NCBI RefSeq assembly: GCF_040253615.1
Contig: NZ_JBEJGY010000004.1
Location: 2,728,001 to 2,792,000, forward strand
DNA from: Streptomyces sp. Edi4
GTDB taxonomy: Bacteria; Actinomycetota; Actinomycetes; Streptomycetales; Streptomycetaceae
DNA length: 64,000 bases
Direction: 5' to 3'
The position numbers were made by a program, and so were the translations under genes. Positions 16,438-24,272 of this stretch are shown here, piece by piece (the stretch's first letter is position 1; every line of letters starts with the position of its first letter). The notes below the pieces were generated by a model. It did no database searches. It had not been told where the DNA came from and saw nothing but the letters and a program-made list of their open reading frames with translations.

Positions 16438-16728
16438 CTACTTGCCGCCGGCACTGCGGCGGGCGCGGCGCGGGGGCGCCTGGACCGGGCCTTGCCAGGC
16501 CAGAGCGACTGCAACCTCGGGCGGCAGATGACCGAGCTGTGTGTCCTCCTGCCGCCCTTCGGCGAGGTAGACGACGGGCTGGCCGGTCTCGTCCACAGAC
16601 TGCACGACCTGCGCGAGGCGATGTGCCATCGGGAAGAAGGGGTTCATCGCCTGGCGTACCGGAGCGCTCCGGTCGCAGTCGGTCAAAAGGTCGATGAGTT
16701 CGCCGACGGTCATCTCCGTGTGCGTCAC
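16438..16728 (-). CDS. small hypothetical protein in DUF317 operon
   Basis: This is a 96-residue protein starting at GTG 16728, seven bases after AGGAGG. It begins TVGELIDLLTDCDRSAPVRQ and has a beta-rich core (DETGQPVVYLAEGRQEDTQL) and a basic tail. The first part resembles small proteins that predict side-chain contacts in phage genomes, but I cannot name a family. It lies between two DUF317 genes on the same strand. Confidence 0.65.
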   Translation of the reverse strand: MTHTEMTVGELIDLLTDCDRSAPVRQAMNPFFPMAHRLAQVVQSVDETGQPVVYLAEGRQEDTQLGHLPPEVAVALAWQGPVQAPPRRARRSAGGK

Positions 16729-16834
16729 GGACAGCCTCCTTGTGTGAGGGAAAGCGGTGAGCGGTGGAACTGGCATGCCGCCAGCAGCTGGAGAGCCGCC
16801 CTCGGGGGAGGACTTCCAACTCGAGACTCCGGTG

Positions 16835-17194
16835 CTACACACGCCGGGAGGTCTCCAGCACGCGCGCCACAGCGGCGGCGACGATATCGGCCGGCGTCTC
16901 GGTGTCGAAGGACAGGTGGTAGCCGCGGACCTTCGCCGTACCGGTGACGGCGACTTTCCACCCCTCGCCATCGGTGCCGGGGCGGCCGAGCGGGAACCAA
17001 CCGAGGTAGAAGCGGCCGTCCTTGCTGCTGACGTGCACGTCCGCCCGGTCATCCACAATCAGGTGGAAGTCCTCGGCGGAGAACTGGTCCAGAACGAGCG
17101 TGGGCTGGCCCGGGCCGAGCTGCCACTCGCGCAGCCGCAGGGCCTCGATGCTGGTGGAGAAACCGGGGCCAACGGGAGCCACGGTCACGGGCAA
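16835..17194 (-). CDS. single-domain DUF317 protein
   Basis: This is a 119-residue protein with one DUF317 unit: FHLIVDDRADVHVSSKDGRF, then YLGWFPLGRPG and WKVAVTGTAKVRGYHLSFDT, ending in PADIVAAAVARVLE. The start is TTG 17194 or GTG 17188, both after AGAGG. The TTG follows directly on the stop of the HemB-like remnant (17195-17197), so the two are translationally coupled. It is the first intact gene of the 15.6-17.2 kb group. Confidence 0.75.
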   Translation of the reverse strand: MPVTVAPVGPGFSTSIEALRLREWQLGPGQPTLVLDQFSAEDFHLIVDDRADVHVSSKDGRFYLGWFPLGRPGTDGEGWKVAVTGTAKVRGYHLSFDTETPADIVAAAVARVLETSRRV

Positions 17195-17623
17195 TCACCT
17201 CTCTGACCTGGGGGTTCTTGCGAGGTCGTCTACGTTGACATGCCTCTGGCCGCGTTGGCCAGTCTTTCGTGGATCTTTCCTGTCTGCCCCCGGCGAACTG
17301 TCCGTTGCCATTGATTTCAGCCCGGCGGGGGCCGCAATGACCTCGGTCGTCTCCTCCAGGTCCATGGCGCCACGTTCGTCCGCGAGCCAGCACTCGCCCG
17401 AGTCGTTGTGCGAGCACACGCACGTCTCCGTCATGACAGCGATGCCGGGCGCGGCCTTCTTCGCCGCCCGGATCGAACGGGCCATCAGGCCCGTGGGGGA
17501 TGCGCCCTGCGAAGCGCGGGCATCCCGGATGCGGGAGCCGGCGAAAATCTTCACCGACTTCACGCCGAGAGACTCCAGGGCCGCGACCGCGCTGGGCACG
17601 TCCCGCACCATGAGCGTGGGCAT
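17195..17623 (-). pseudogene. truncated HemB-like (porphobilinogen synthase) fragment
   Basis: The frame gives 142 residues. The middle resembles the HemB family: GVKSVKIFAGSRIRDARASQ aligns with the HemB segment G-V-x-x-V-x-L-F-x-x-P-x-x-K-D, and IAVMTETCVCSHNDSGECWL aligns with the segment carrying the zinc-binding cysteines (V-x-T-D-V-C-L-C-x-Y-x-x-x-G-H-C). The N-terminal third, the Lys-bearing active-site region and the rest of the barrel are missing. The family is about 330 residues long, so it cannot be an active enzyme. ATG 17623 is the likely start. The resemblance is seen by eye; a diverged mini-HemB of unknown role is the alternative. Confidence 0.5.
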
Positions 17624-17699
17624 CGGCCGGTGGCCGCTAGAGTGCCGTCGGCCGGGTGCGGTCAACGGGTACGTGCTTGTCGGCTTCGTGGCAGCCGGA

Positions 17700-18035
17700 T
17701 CAGGCGTCCGCCGTGCCGTGCGGCCTGACAGCGCCACGATGCTCTTCGTTGATGCGCTGGGCTTCTTCGAGCTGGTCTTCCAGGATGACGATGCGGCAGG
17801 CGGCGCCGACCGGAGTGCCCTGGTCGACGAGTTCGCGAGCGCGGGCAGCGGTTTTCAGCTGGTAGCGGGAGTAGCGGCGGTGGCCGCCCTCCGAGCGCAG
17901 CGGGGTGATGAGGCGGGCCTCGCCAAGGGCCCGCAGGAAGGCGGGGGTGGTGCCGAGCATTTCGGCGGCCCGACCCATCGTGTAGGCGGGGTAGTCGTCG
18001 TCATCGAGACGACCTAGAGAGTTTTCTGCGGTCAT
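17700..18035 (-). CDS. MerR-type helix-turn-helix regulator
   Basis: This is a 111-residue protein. Residues 15-75 form a MerR winged helix (YTMGRAAEMLGTTPAFLRAL, then GEARLITPLRSEGGHRRYSR). The tail is a dimerisation helix (IVILEDQLEEAQRINEEHRG). There is no C-terminal sensor, so it resembles the short HspR-like members of the family. ATG 18035 lies five bases after GGAGG. A 32-bp perfect palindrome sits 28 bp upstream of the start (18063-18094). Relatives are common near stress genes in Streptomyces. Confidence 0.85.
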   Translation of the reverse strand: MTAENSLGRLDDDDYPAYTMGRAAEMLGTTPAFLRALGEARLITPLRSEGGHRRYSRYQLKTAARARELVDQGTPVGAACRIVILEDQLEEAQRINEEHRGAVRPHGTADA

Positions 18036-18062
18036 TCGCACCTCCGTTGGGGAACGCATCGA

Positions 18063-18094
18063 GGGGCCCTGGTGCCGTACGGCACCAGGGCCCC
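18063..18094. promoter_or_regulatory. 32-bp perfect palindrome upstream of the MerR gene
   Basis: The arms GGGGCCCTGGTGCC and GGCACCAGGGCCCC flank GTAC, which is itself a palindrome, so all 32 bases are symmetric. It lies 28 bp upstream of the MerR start. It may be an autoregulatory operator or the terminator of a transcript coming from the right. Confidence 0.5.
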
Positions 18095-18681
18095 GAGGGA
18101 TTTGAACACCATCTGCCGGCTTACTGCGATGCCGGGCTTCTCTTTCCGCTCGCTCTCCCGGGAGAGGGGGATGCGTGCGGGGATCGCGTATACGTGACCG
18201 TGGGACCACCTTCCGTTCCGGGGCCTGCGGTACCCGGGCCGACTACGTTCTCACCCGGGCGATCCTGATGGCGTCTGCCTCCTTCTCTTCTTTCCGATCC
18301 AGCTGCTTGCACCTGCGGGTCCTGCGTATGGCGGCCCCTGTGAGCCGCCCGGCCCGGCAGCCAGCGAGGGGACCCCGTAACCCTTCCGGCCCCGCCGCTC
18401 CACTGCCGTGCCACTACCTACCGGTCTTGCATGCTCGGCAGTTCGTGTCTGCCGAGCCTTCGTGACTTCTTGGCTACGGGCAAAACGTTAACCCCCGGGA
18501 TCGCGCATGTCTACTCCCGTCATGACAGATTTTCTGCGTGCCGCGATGGCGGTGTTCTGCCGTCAAGGGCACCGGAAAGCCCGACCCCGACGTGTGGGGG
18601 TCAGGTGTGGAGGCCGGCAGAGAGGGCATACGGCCTGGCACTGCAAAGCGGCACAACCGATAACAGGTGGGGTGAACGCGC
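18095..18681. other. 587-bp intergenic region, no gene seen
   Basis: This lies between the divergent MerR and anti-sigma-kinase-like genes. I see no convincing coding frame, tRNA or terminator. It must contain both promoters. The stretch at 18426-18500 is somewhat richer in T than its surroundings. Confidence 0.4.
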
Positions 18682-19107
18682 ATGAACGGCACGAAGATCA
18701 CCATCGCTCCGGCATCCTCCGCGCCGACCGTGGTGCGGGGCGAGAGCACCGACAGTGTCCGCCGGGCCCGTGAGACTGCCCGTGCCTTCACCGACAGCCT
18801 CGTCCCGGCCCTGGACCCTGCCACGGCCGATACCCTTGTCCTGGTGGTCTCCGAACTTGTCACCAATGCGCTGCGGCACGGTGGCGGCCGGTACACCCTC
18901 GAACTGTCTGCCACGGCAGACGGGGTGGCCGCCGCAGTCAGCGATCCCAGCCCGGCGCCTCCGCGCGAACGGACCCCGGACCTCAACGGTGGCAGCGGCG
19001 GCTTCGGCTGGCACATGGTCCGCCGCCTCACCACCCACCTGACCATCACCCCCGGCCCCGGCACGGGCAAGACGATTCACGCCCAGCTCCCCCGGCTGGG
19101 GGCCTGA
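18682..19107 (+). CDS. RsbW-like ATP-binding protein (anti-sigma kinase family)
   Basis: This is a 141-residue GHKL ATPase domain. Residues about 50-70 carry the N-box (LVVSELVTNALRHGGG, with the Asn). The G1 box is reduced to VSDPSPAPP and the G2 box is GGFGWHMVRRL. This short form is very common in Streptomyces and is related to RsbW/SpoIIAB kinases that hold sigma factors or phosphorylate STAS antagonists. A STAS protein gene lies 1 kb away (19985-20371), which makes a partner pair plausible. The canonical G1 Asp-x-Gly is altered, so kinase activity is not certain. Confidence 0.85.
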   Translation: MNGTKITIAPASSAPTVVRGESTDSVRRARETARAFTDSLVPALDPATADTLVLVVSELVTNALRHGGGRYTLELSATADGVAAAVSDPSPAPPRERTPDLNGGSGGFGWHMVRRLTTHLTITPGPGTGKTIHAQLPRLGA

Positions 19108-19288
19108 CCCATCGCGGCGCTCAGGTGACCTTGCGCAGCAGGAATTGTCTGGTGGGGTGTCTGAGCGCAGGGCCTTGTCCCGGGGGGTTTAACGAGCGGG
19201 GGCGGCCCTTGGCGGGTAGGAGTAGTAAGGGGGCCGGTACGTTCGCCGGGCTCGTGGTGGGCCCGCCTGATCGAGGAGGTGGCTTCCT

Positions 19289-19771
19289 GTGACGGAGGCG
19301 ACCAGCACAGCCGAGACCAAGACGCAGTCCCGCGACTCGGGCGCAAGGACCTTGCAGGGAAAGACCGGGGCGGACGCACCGGCGGCGAGCCGGGGCAGGA
19401 CGACCATCGCGGACGGCGTGGTGGAGAAGATCGCCGGGATGGCGGCGCGGGAAGTACCGGGTGTCCACGCCCTGGGCGGTGGCTTCGCCCGCACGATGGG
19501 CGCGGTGCGGGACATGGTCCCCGGCGGGCGCGCGGGTGTAACCCGCGGGGTCAAGGTCGAGGTCGGCGAGATCCAGACCGCCATCGACCTCGCCGTTGTC
19601 GTGGAGTACGGGTTCGCCATCGCCGACCTCGCCGCGGAAGTCCGCGAGAACGTCATCGCCGGAGTCGAACGGATGACCGGCCTGGAAGTCGTCGAGGTGA
19701 ACATCGCCGTCAACGACGTCCACCTCCCGGACGAAGCAGAGGAAGAGACGGCCGAGGGCCGCGTGCAGTGA
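19289..19771 (+). CDS. Asp23/Gls24 family envelope stress protein
   Basis: This is a 160-residue protein. After 40 disordered residues the Asp23 domain runs to about residue 150 (TTIADGVVEKIAGMAAREVP, then GVTRGVKVEVGEIQTAIDLA and VRENVIAGVERMTGLEVVEV). In firmicutes these proteins mark alkaline and cell-wall stress; in actinobacteria they belong to general stress regulons. The start GTG 19289 follows GAGGAGG. It lies between the RsbW-like and STAS genes, consistent with a sigma-B-type stress group. Confidence 0.9.
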   Translation: MTEATSTAETKTQSRDSGARTLQGKTGADAPAASRGRTTIADGVVEKIAGMAAREVPGVHALGGGFARTMGAVRDMVPGGRAGVTRGVKVEVGEIQTAIDLAVVVEYGFAIADLAAEVRENVIAGVERMTGLEVVEVNIAVNDVHLPDEAEEETAEGRVQ

Positions 19772-19984
19772 CCACCTTGCCCAGCCCCCAGCGGCAGGCC
19801 CGGAGTCAGGCGCCGAAGACACGGCGTCACGATAGCCGCAGCCCGGGTGAACAGGCGTCGCCGGCCGGGGCAGCTCCTCTGCCCTGTGCGATCCCGACAT
19901 CTCGACAGAGTGGCTCGGCGACCTGGCGTTCGCTTGTGTGCAGGCTGCCGGGAAGCAGGGCATCGTCGTTGCGGTCAGTCAGCC

Positions 19985-20371
19985 TCAGCGGTTCGCGGCA
20001 GTGTCAGCAGCGGCACTGCGGCCCGGTGGCGGCTTCGCTACATGCACAGGTGTCTGCTCGATCGCGAAAGCGCTGTCCGTGTGGGAGAGCCTCAGCAGCC
20101 GGGCCAGGGCGCGCGGGACCGCGCATAGTCGCAGCTCGCTGCCAGCGGCCTTCGCCGTGCGGGCGGCGGCCAGCAGCGCACCCAGGCCGGAGCAGTCAAC
20201 GAAGGTGAGCCCGGAGCAGTCCAGGTCGACCCGCTGGTGGGTGGCCACGGCCTCGCGGAGGGCGTCACGGATCTCGGGGGCCGTCACCACGTCGAGATCA
20301 CCAGCCACGCTCACGCGGCAGATGTCGGGTCCGGTGGCTGTGAGAGCTACGCGGGCCATCGTCTCGTTCAT
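19985..20371 (-). CDS. STAS-domain anti-sigma factor antagonist
   Basis: This is a 128-residue protein of the SpoIIAA/RsbV family. The signature DLDCSGLTFVDCSGLGALLA contains the conserved Ser that the partner kinase phosphorylates. VSVAGDLDVVTAPEIRDALR is the usual N-terminal strand and helix. ATG 20371 follows AAGGGGTGG. It is convergent to the Asp23 gene and divergent from the PRC-barrel gene. In its unphosphorylated state it would free a sigma factor from an RsbW-like protein, perhaps the one at 18682. Confidence 0.9.
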   Translation of the reverse strand: MNETMARVALTATGPDICRVSVAGDLDVVTAPEIRDALREAVATHQRVDLDCSGLTFVDCSGLGALLAAARTAKAAGSELRLCAVPRALARLLRLSHTDSAFAIEQTPVHVAKPPPGRSAAADTAANR

Positions 20372-20592
20372 CGCCACCCCTTTCGACGTGGGGCACACGG
20401 CTCGTCGGGCCGTGCGTCCAGGAAACCCCCCGGCTGCCCGCCGTGTCCACACCCGCCGGAAGGCCCTGTCGGCAGGCCGCCGACCGCCCCCGGTTTCATC
20501 CGGGGCCGGGCCCAGGCTGGTGGAAGTGAGCAGGCGGGGGCAGGCTGAGAATACAGAGGCCACCGGCCTGGGCGGCGCGAAGGGACGTGAGG

Positions 20593-20949
20593 ATGATCCA
20601 GGCAGCGGATATCCGGGAGTGGCGCACGCACGACGTCATCGACCCCGGTGGGCACAAGATCGGTACGTTCGAAGCGGTCTACGTGGACACCAGCACCGAC
20701 GAGCCTGCGATGGCGAGCGTCCAGGTCGGTCTGCCCACCCGTCACCACCTGGTCTTCGTGCCGCTCAACGACGCGATCGTCGGGCCGGGCTACGTCAAGG
20801 TCGCCTACGACAAGGCACTGGTCAAGAAGTGCCCCCCAATCGGCACGGACGACGTGCTGCCCGCTGCGGAGGAGGCCGCCATCTTCGAGCACTACAACCT
20901 CGCCTACCAGCCCGGCGCCAACGGCGAGCGGCAGCTCGCCCGCCGCTGA
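20593..20949 (+). CDS. PRC-barrel domain protein
   Basis: This is a 118-residue protein. The PRC-barrel covers residues 3-80 (DIREWRTHDVIDPGGHKIGT, then EAVYVDTSTDEPAMASVQVG and HHLVFVPLNDAIVGPGYVKV). A short tail (AAIFEHYNLAYQPG) is typical of actinobacterial stress-associated members. ATG 20593 lies seven bases after AAGGGA; an in-frame GTG at 20587 is too close to it. A small membrane protein frame follows and overlaps its stop. Confidence 0.85.
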   Translation: MIQAADIREWRTHDVIDPGGHKIGTFEAVYVDTSTDEPAMASVQVGLPTRHHLVFVPLNDAIVGPGYVKVAYDKALVKKCPPIGTDDVLPAAEEAAIFEHYNLAYQPGANGERQLARR

Positions 20950-21152
20950 GCATCCCCGTACCCAGGCCAAGGAGGCGCTGGCGTCAGGTCCTGTTCCTGC
21001 TCCTGCTCATCGCGGCGATCGTCCTGGGCTTCACCGGCGCCCTCGCCCATGGGCTCTTCTACCTGCTGATCATCGCCATCCTGCTGTTCGTGGCGGACTT
21101 GGTCTACCTCGCCCTGCGGTGGAAACGCTCTGGCCGGCGCCCCCTGCGCTGA
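20946..21152 (+). CDS. small two-span membrane protein, start uncertain
   Basis: The frame encodes two clear membrane segments (VLFLLLLIAAIVLGFTGALA and LFYLLIIAILLFVADLVYLA) and a basic C-terminus (RWKRSGRRPLR). It resembles the small hydrophobic proteins of Streptomyces stress loci. No ATG, GTG or TTG precedes the first segment in frame. The only candidate near the boundary is CTG 20946, which overlaps the PRC-barrel stop as CTGA. GGAGG at 20971-20975 lies inside the frame. The coding nature is likely, the start is not known. Confidence 0.5.
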   Translation: MSIPVPRPRRRWRQVLFLLLLIAAIVLGFTGALAHGLFYLLIIAILLFVADLVYLALRWKRSGRRPLR

Positions 21153-21181
21153 CTCACCCGTCCACCGCGCGGCCCCTACTC

Positions 21182-21550
21182 TCACCCGTGACTGCCCACC
21201 GTGCCGGAGCCCTCAACACGTCCACTTGTACGCCGACCTTCTTCCTCGCGCACGGGGTGTCCGCCCGCGACCGCGAGCCGCACGAGGGCACGGACGGTCA
21301 GGCCGGCTTCCGCCGGGTGCCGCAACGGCGCGTCGAGATGAAGGGTGTACCGGTTGCGCCGCCCGACCCGGTGCCGCTGCAGATAGCCGCCCCGTTCGAG
21401 GTCGGCGACGATGGCCTGGACGGTTCGTTCGGTGATCTGGCAGCAGGCGGCGATGTTCCGCAGCCGTGCGCTGGGGTCGCGTGCGATGACCAGCAGCACC
21501 CTGGCGTGGTTGGTCAAGAACGTCCACCGCCCCTCCTGCTGGCGATTCAT
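21182..21550 (-). CDS. MarR-like winged-helix regulator
   Basis: This is a 122-residue protein with a winged helix at residues 8-75: WTFLTNHARVLLVIARDPSA, then CQITERTVQAIVADLERGGY as the recognition helix, and RVGRRNRYTL as the wing. The C-terminal tail is low-complexity. Relatives are small regulators of Streptomyces, some called MarR-type. ATG 21550 has only a weak ribosome site. It is convergent to the small membrane protein. The regulated gene is not evident. Confidence 0.75.
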   Translation of the reverse strand: MNRQQEGRWTFLTNHARVLLVIARDPSARLRNIAACCQITERTVQAIVADLERGGYLQRHRVGRRNRYTLHLDAPLRHPAEAGLTVRALVRLAVAGGHPVREEEGRRTSGRVEGSGTVGSHG

Positions 21551-21903
21551 CCTGATCAGACGCCCTTCTCTGCGCTCCCGGCCCCGCATACACAGTAAGC
21601 AATGCCGGAAACCGCCCTCCCTCATGGTCGCAGGGAGCCCCGGGGCTCGGAGACTGGATCAGTGGACGGAGGCGAGGGGTCAGTGACTTTTGGGCGTGCG
21701 GCGCGTTGGACGTCGCGACACGTGCACGTGTCCTGGCGCCCCACGGCAGGATGCGTGCAGGTGACGGCCTCGACTCCGCGCCCGGCGTCGGGGCCGTCGC
21801 CGTTGCGGGACCGGACCGGTCGGCCGTGGCCGGACCCGAGCGCGGCCCTTCGCGGTGAAGAGGAGGCGGTGTTTGGTGCGGGCGGGCGGGATGGTTGTCT
21901 GCT

Positions 21904-22215
21904 CTCGGCGAGGAAGCCGGGCACCGGCGCCCCGGCCGTCGTGCCGTACCCGTTGGTCACCGCGCGCCGGGCGCGGAGGGCCGCGGCGACTTTGCCCCGG
22001 TAGAAGGCGAGCACCGCCCGGTCGGTCTCGCTCAGCTCGTAGCGCGGGCGGACGGCGGGCGCGGCTGGCTTCGGCGGCGCGAGCCGGCGCCACGCCGTCC
22101 GCTCCGGCACCTCAAGGCCCTCCGCGACCGTGTGCACCTGCGCGGCCGTCAGCGCCTCGTCCTCCCGAAGCCGGGACAGCCGTTCGACGGCCGCCCGGCG
22201 CTTGTCTGCCGACAC
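21904..22215 (-). pseudogene. remnant of a Mu-type/TniA-like transposase N-terminus
   Basis: GTG 22215 opens a frame whose first 104 residues match the N-terminal DNA-binding part of the rve-type transposases common in Streptomyces: DKRRAAVERLSRLREDEALT, then EGLEVPERTAWRRL and YELSETDRAVLAFYRGKVAA, ending PVPGFLAE. In intact members the second HTH and the DDE integrase core follow. Here the frame runs on into unrelated Pro/Ser/Arg-rich sequence to 21622, so the catalytic part is lost. No terminal inverted repeats were identified. This marks an old mobile element. Confidence 0.6.
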
Positions 22216-22685
22216 CCCACCATGGACCGCAGGAGCAGAGAGAATCTTGGTCTCTGGTGAGGTGAGTACGCCGGAGACGTTCCGTACGCAGACCGTGGCC
22301 CGTGTCCCGTGTCCTTCCGGCCACCCCTGCGTTGGTGGTGGTGACGCGTGCACTGGCTTGGGCCCCCCACGGCGGGCCGGTGCCGTCCGCGGCCCCGATT
22401 CCCGCCCGGCGTCGGGGCCGCGTCAGCTTCCCCTTTGGCTGGCCCTGTCCACGGACCGCGCGTGCTGAGGCCCTGGCCTGCCCCGAGCGGTTGGAGCCTT
22501 CGCGCTGCCGGAGGCGGGGTTCCGTCCGGACGGGTGTGAGTGGTTGGCTGGTGGGGCTGCCGGACCGGCGGGCCCAACCACGGTGTGCCGGTCCAGCAGC
22601 CCAGGAGCGCGGCGCCGACGGTGCGCCTGCGGACTCCTCGGGGGTGCGGTGCGGGGGCGGTGGGGGCCGTGCCCGCACCGCGCGG
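22216..22685. other. 470 bp without a supported gene beside the transposase remnant
   Basis: No coding frame here is convincing on either strand, although several are open because of the base composition. It may hold more decayed element sequence. Confidence 0.35.
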
Positions 22686-22886
22686 TCAGCGAGGCCAGGG
22701 ATAGCGGCGGGTGAGGATCGTCCACTCCTCATCCACGCGGCCCGGCACCAGGCGGCCGTCGGTCTCCCACTGCTTGGCGAGCGCAGTGAAGATCGGCTCC
22801 AGCGCGGGGTGCGGAACCGTTTCACTGCCGGCGCGCTGCGCGCCGATGGCGGGCGTGAGCCGCAGGAGCCGCATCGTGGGGGTCAC
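22686..22886 (-). CDS. small hypothetical protein
   Basis: This is a 66-residue protein starting at GTG 22886. The second half (ALEPIFTALAKQWETDGRLV, then PGRVDEEWTILTRRYPWPR) reads as a real helical protein. I recognise no family. It lies with two coupled small genes to its right, all on the minus strand, and may belong with them or with the nearby transposase remnant. Confidence 0.5.
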   Translation of the reverse strand: MTPTMRLLRLTPAIGAQRAGSETVPHPALEPIFTALAKQWETDGRLVPGRVDEEWTILTRRYPWPR

Positions 22887-22916
22887 GCGGGTTCAACGCC
22901 GTCTGGGCCGTCCGGG

Positions 22917-23150
22917 TTACCCCCGGGCGGGGCCGGATTGACGCAGTGCGGTACGGGCCTGGTCGACGTCGAGGACAAGCGCAAACTCGTGGAGGGCCAC
23001 GGCCATCACCGCCTCGGGCGTGGGCTGCTGTCCTGCGGGTGCGCGGTGTGCGGCGAGCTGGGCGGCGCCGCGGGCCACGATCCGCTCTCGCTCGGCGTCG
23101 TCGAGGGCGGGGTCGTTAAGCGCCGCCAGGACCTGCCGCCACAGCGTCAC
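22917..23150 (-). CDS. small helical hypothetical protein
   Basis: This is a 77-residue protein starting at GTG 23150, which overlaps the stop of the upstream gene as GTGA. It is helical throughout (VTLWRQVLAALNDPALDDAE, then MAVALHEFALVLDVDQARTA). The family is unknown. The coupling shows it is expressed with the gene at 23147-23479. Confidence 0.6.
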   Translation of the reverse strand: MTLWRQVLAALNDPALDDAERERIVARGAAQLAAHRAPAGQQPTPEAVMAVALHEFALVLDVDQARTALRQSGPARG

Positions 23151-23479
23151 CGCCCGCTCCCGTTCCGGGGCGCGGGCACTGCGGCGGTCGGCGGCTCCAT
23201 TTCCCCTGTGTCCACGTCGACTTCGTCGTCCTCGCTCGGCGGGGGCCGTTGGCCGAAGGGGCCGTACTCGCCCGGGAGGAGTGCTCCCAGCGCGGGCGCG
23301 CCCTTGGTTCGCCACTGTCCGTAGATCATGCGCTCATGGTCCCCGCCATCTGGCCCGAAAACGCTCCCGACGCTCTGGAGAGCGGCGAAGTCGGTGTGCG
23401 CCGCTTCGACGGCCTCCGGGTATACCGCCCGTTTCTCGTGCTCGGCAAGCGCCCTGTAGCTGCTGACCGTCCTGGTCAT
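23147..23479 (-). CDS. hypothetical protein
   Basis: This is a 110-residue protein beginning MTRTVSSYRALAEHEKRAVY. The first 70 residues look folded (AAHTDFAALQSVGSVFGPDG, then RMIYGQWRTKGAPALGALLP) and the rest is acidic and Pro-rich. It is the first gene of a coupled pair. I do not recognise it. Confidence 0.6.
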   Translation of the reverse strand: MTRTVSSYRALAEHEKRAVYPEAVEAAHTDFAALQSVGSVFGPDGGDHERMIYGQWRTKGAPALGALLPGEYGPFGQRPPPSEDDEVDVDTGEMEPPTAAVPAPRNGSGR

Positions 23480-23656
23480 CCAGTCCTGGCTGGTCGGTGT
23501 GGGCGTCGTCGTATTCGGCGGTGCCCTGGTCGGCCGGCTGCTGCATGAGGAGCTCCCACGCGTGGCACGTGCGCTGAAACGGCGAGGATGAGACGGGAAC
23601 CTCGGAGCCCGGAGCTGCTCACGCCCGGACGCCCTTCGCCGGGGGCGTGCGCCTGA

Positions 23657-23866
23657 TCAGCGTGCATCAGACCGCATCCTCGCGTGGACGACGGCCATGC
23701 AGGGCGAGCAGTAGCGTTCGGCCGGCGTGTCATCGAGGACCGGTCTGGCACGCGCGGTTTGTGCGACCTCCTGGCCGCACAGTGTGGTGCGGACATCGCC
23801 CTTGGCCTTTACGTGCCACATGACCTGGGCACCGGTCGTCGCAGGGGCGGCGATCATCTCGTACAT
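23657..23866 (-). CDS. small cysteine-containing protein
   Basis: This is a 69-residue protein with ATG 23866 after GGGGAG. MWHVKAKGDVRTTLCGQEV and YCSPCMAVVHAR provide three Cys and two His placed like a small treble-clef or zinc-ribbon. Similar short proteins are widespread in Streptomyces and not characterised. It stands alone. Confidence 0.65.
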   Translation of the reverse strand: MYEMIAAPATTGAQVMWHVKAKGDVRTTLCGQEVAQTARARPVLDDTPAERYCSPCMAVVHARMRSDAR

Positions 23867-24272
23867 CGGCTTCTCCCCTGGTTGAGACCTCGGTGGGCCG
23901 TGGGTCGCTTCGTCTGGGGCGAGTCGGGGACGCGCTGCTGGCCGGACCCCGCCCCGCTCGTCCATGCAACTCCGCAGCACCTGATCGGACCATCGGAAAG
24001 GGGCCACTCGGGTGAACCGGAAGGCGTCAACCTGCTCGAAGTCAATTTGGGCCACGAGTACTGCGACACTCCGTGAACACGCCCGCCGACTCGTCGTCGG
24101 TGGCCCGTCCACCCCTGGCGCTTCGGCGGGCTGCCCCAGTGTGGCTGTTGCGGCGGATTGTTGGCGCGCCCTCATCGTGGGAATGAAGCAGGGAACTGGC
24201 AGGAGCCCACTGCCCTTCGGGTGGGTGTCGGTGGGCACGTGCCGCAGGGCGGGTTGGGGGGGCCGCTCGGTA
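23867..24272. other. 406-bp intergenic region, nothing seen
   Basis: I see no gene, repeat or strong hairpin in this stretch between the small Cys protein gene and the 3' end of the BrkB-family gene. Confidence 0.4.

Noticed and set aside
18063..18150. tRNA 3'-end-like sequence (GTTCAAATCCC on the minus strand) as an attachment site
   Set aside because: The T-stem does not pair, no acceptor stem or anticodon arm can be drawn, and no second copy was found in the window.
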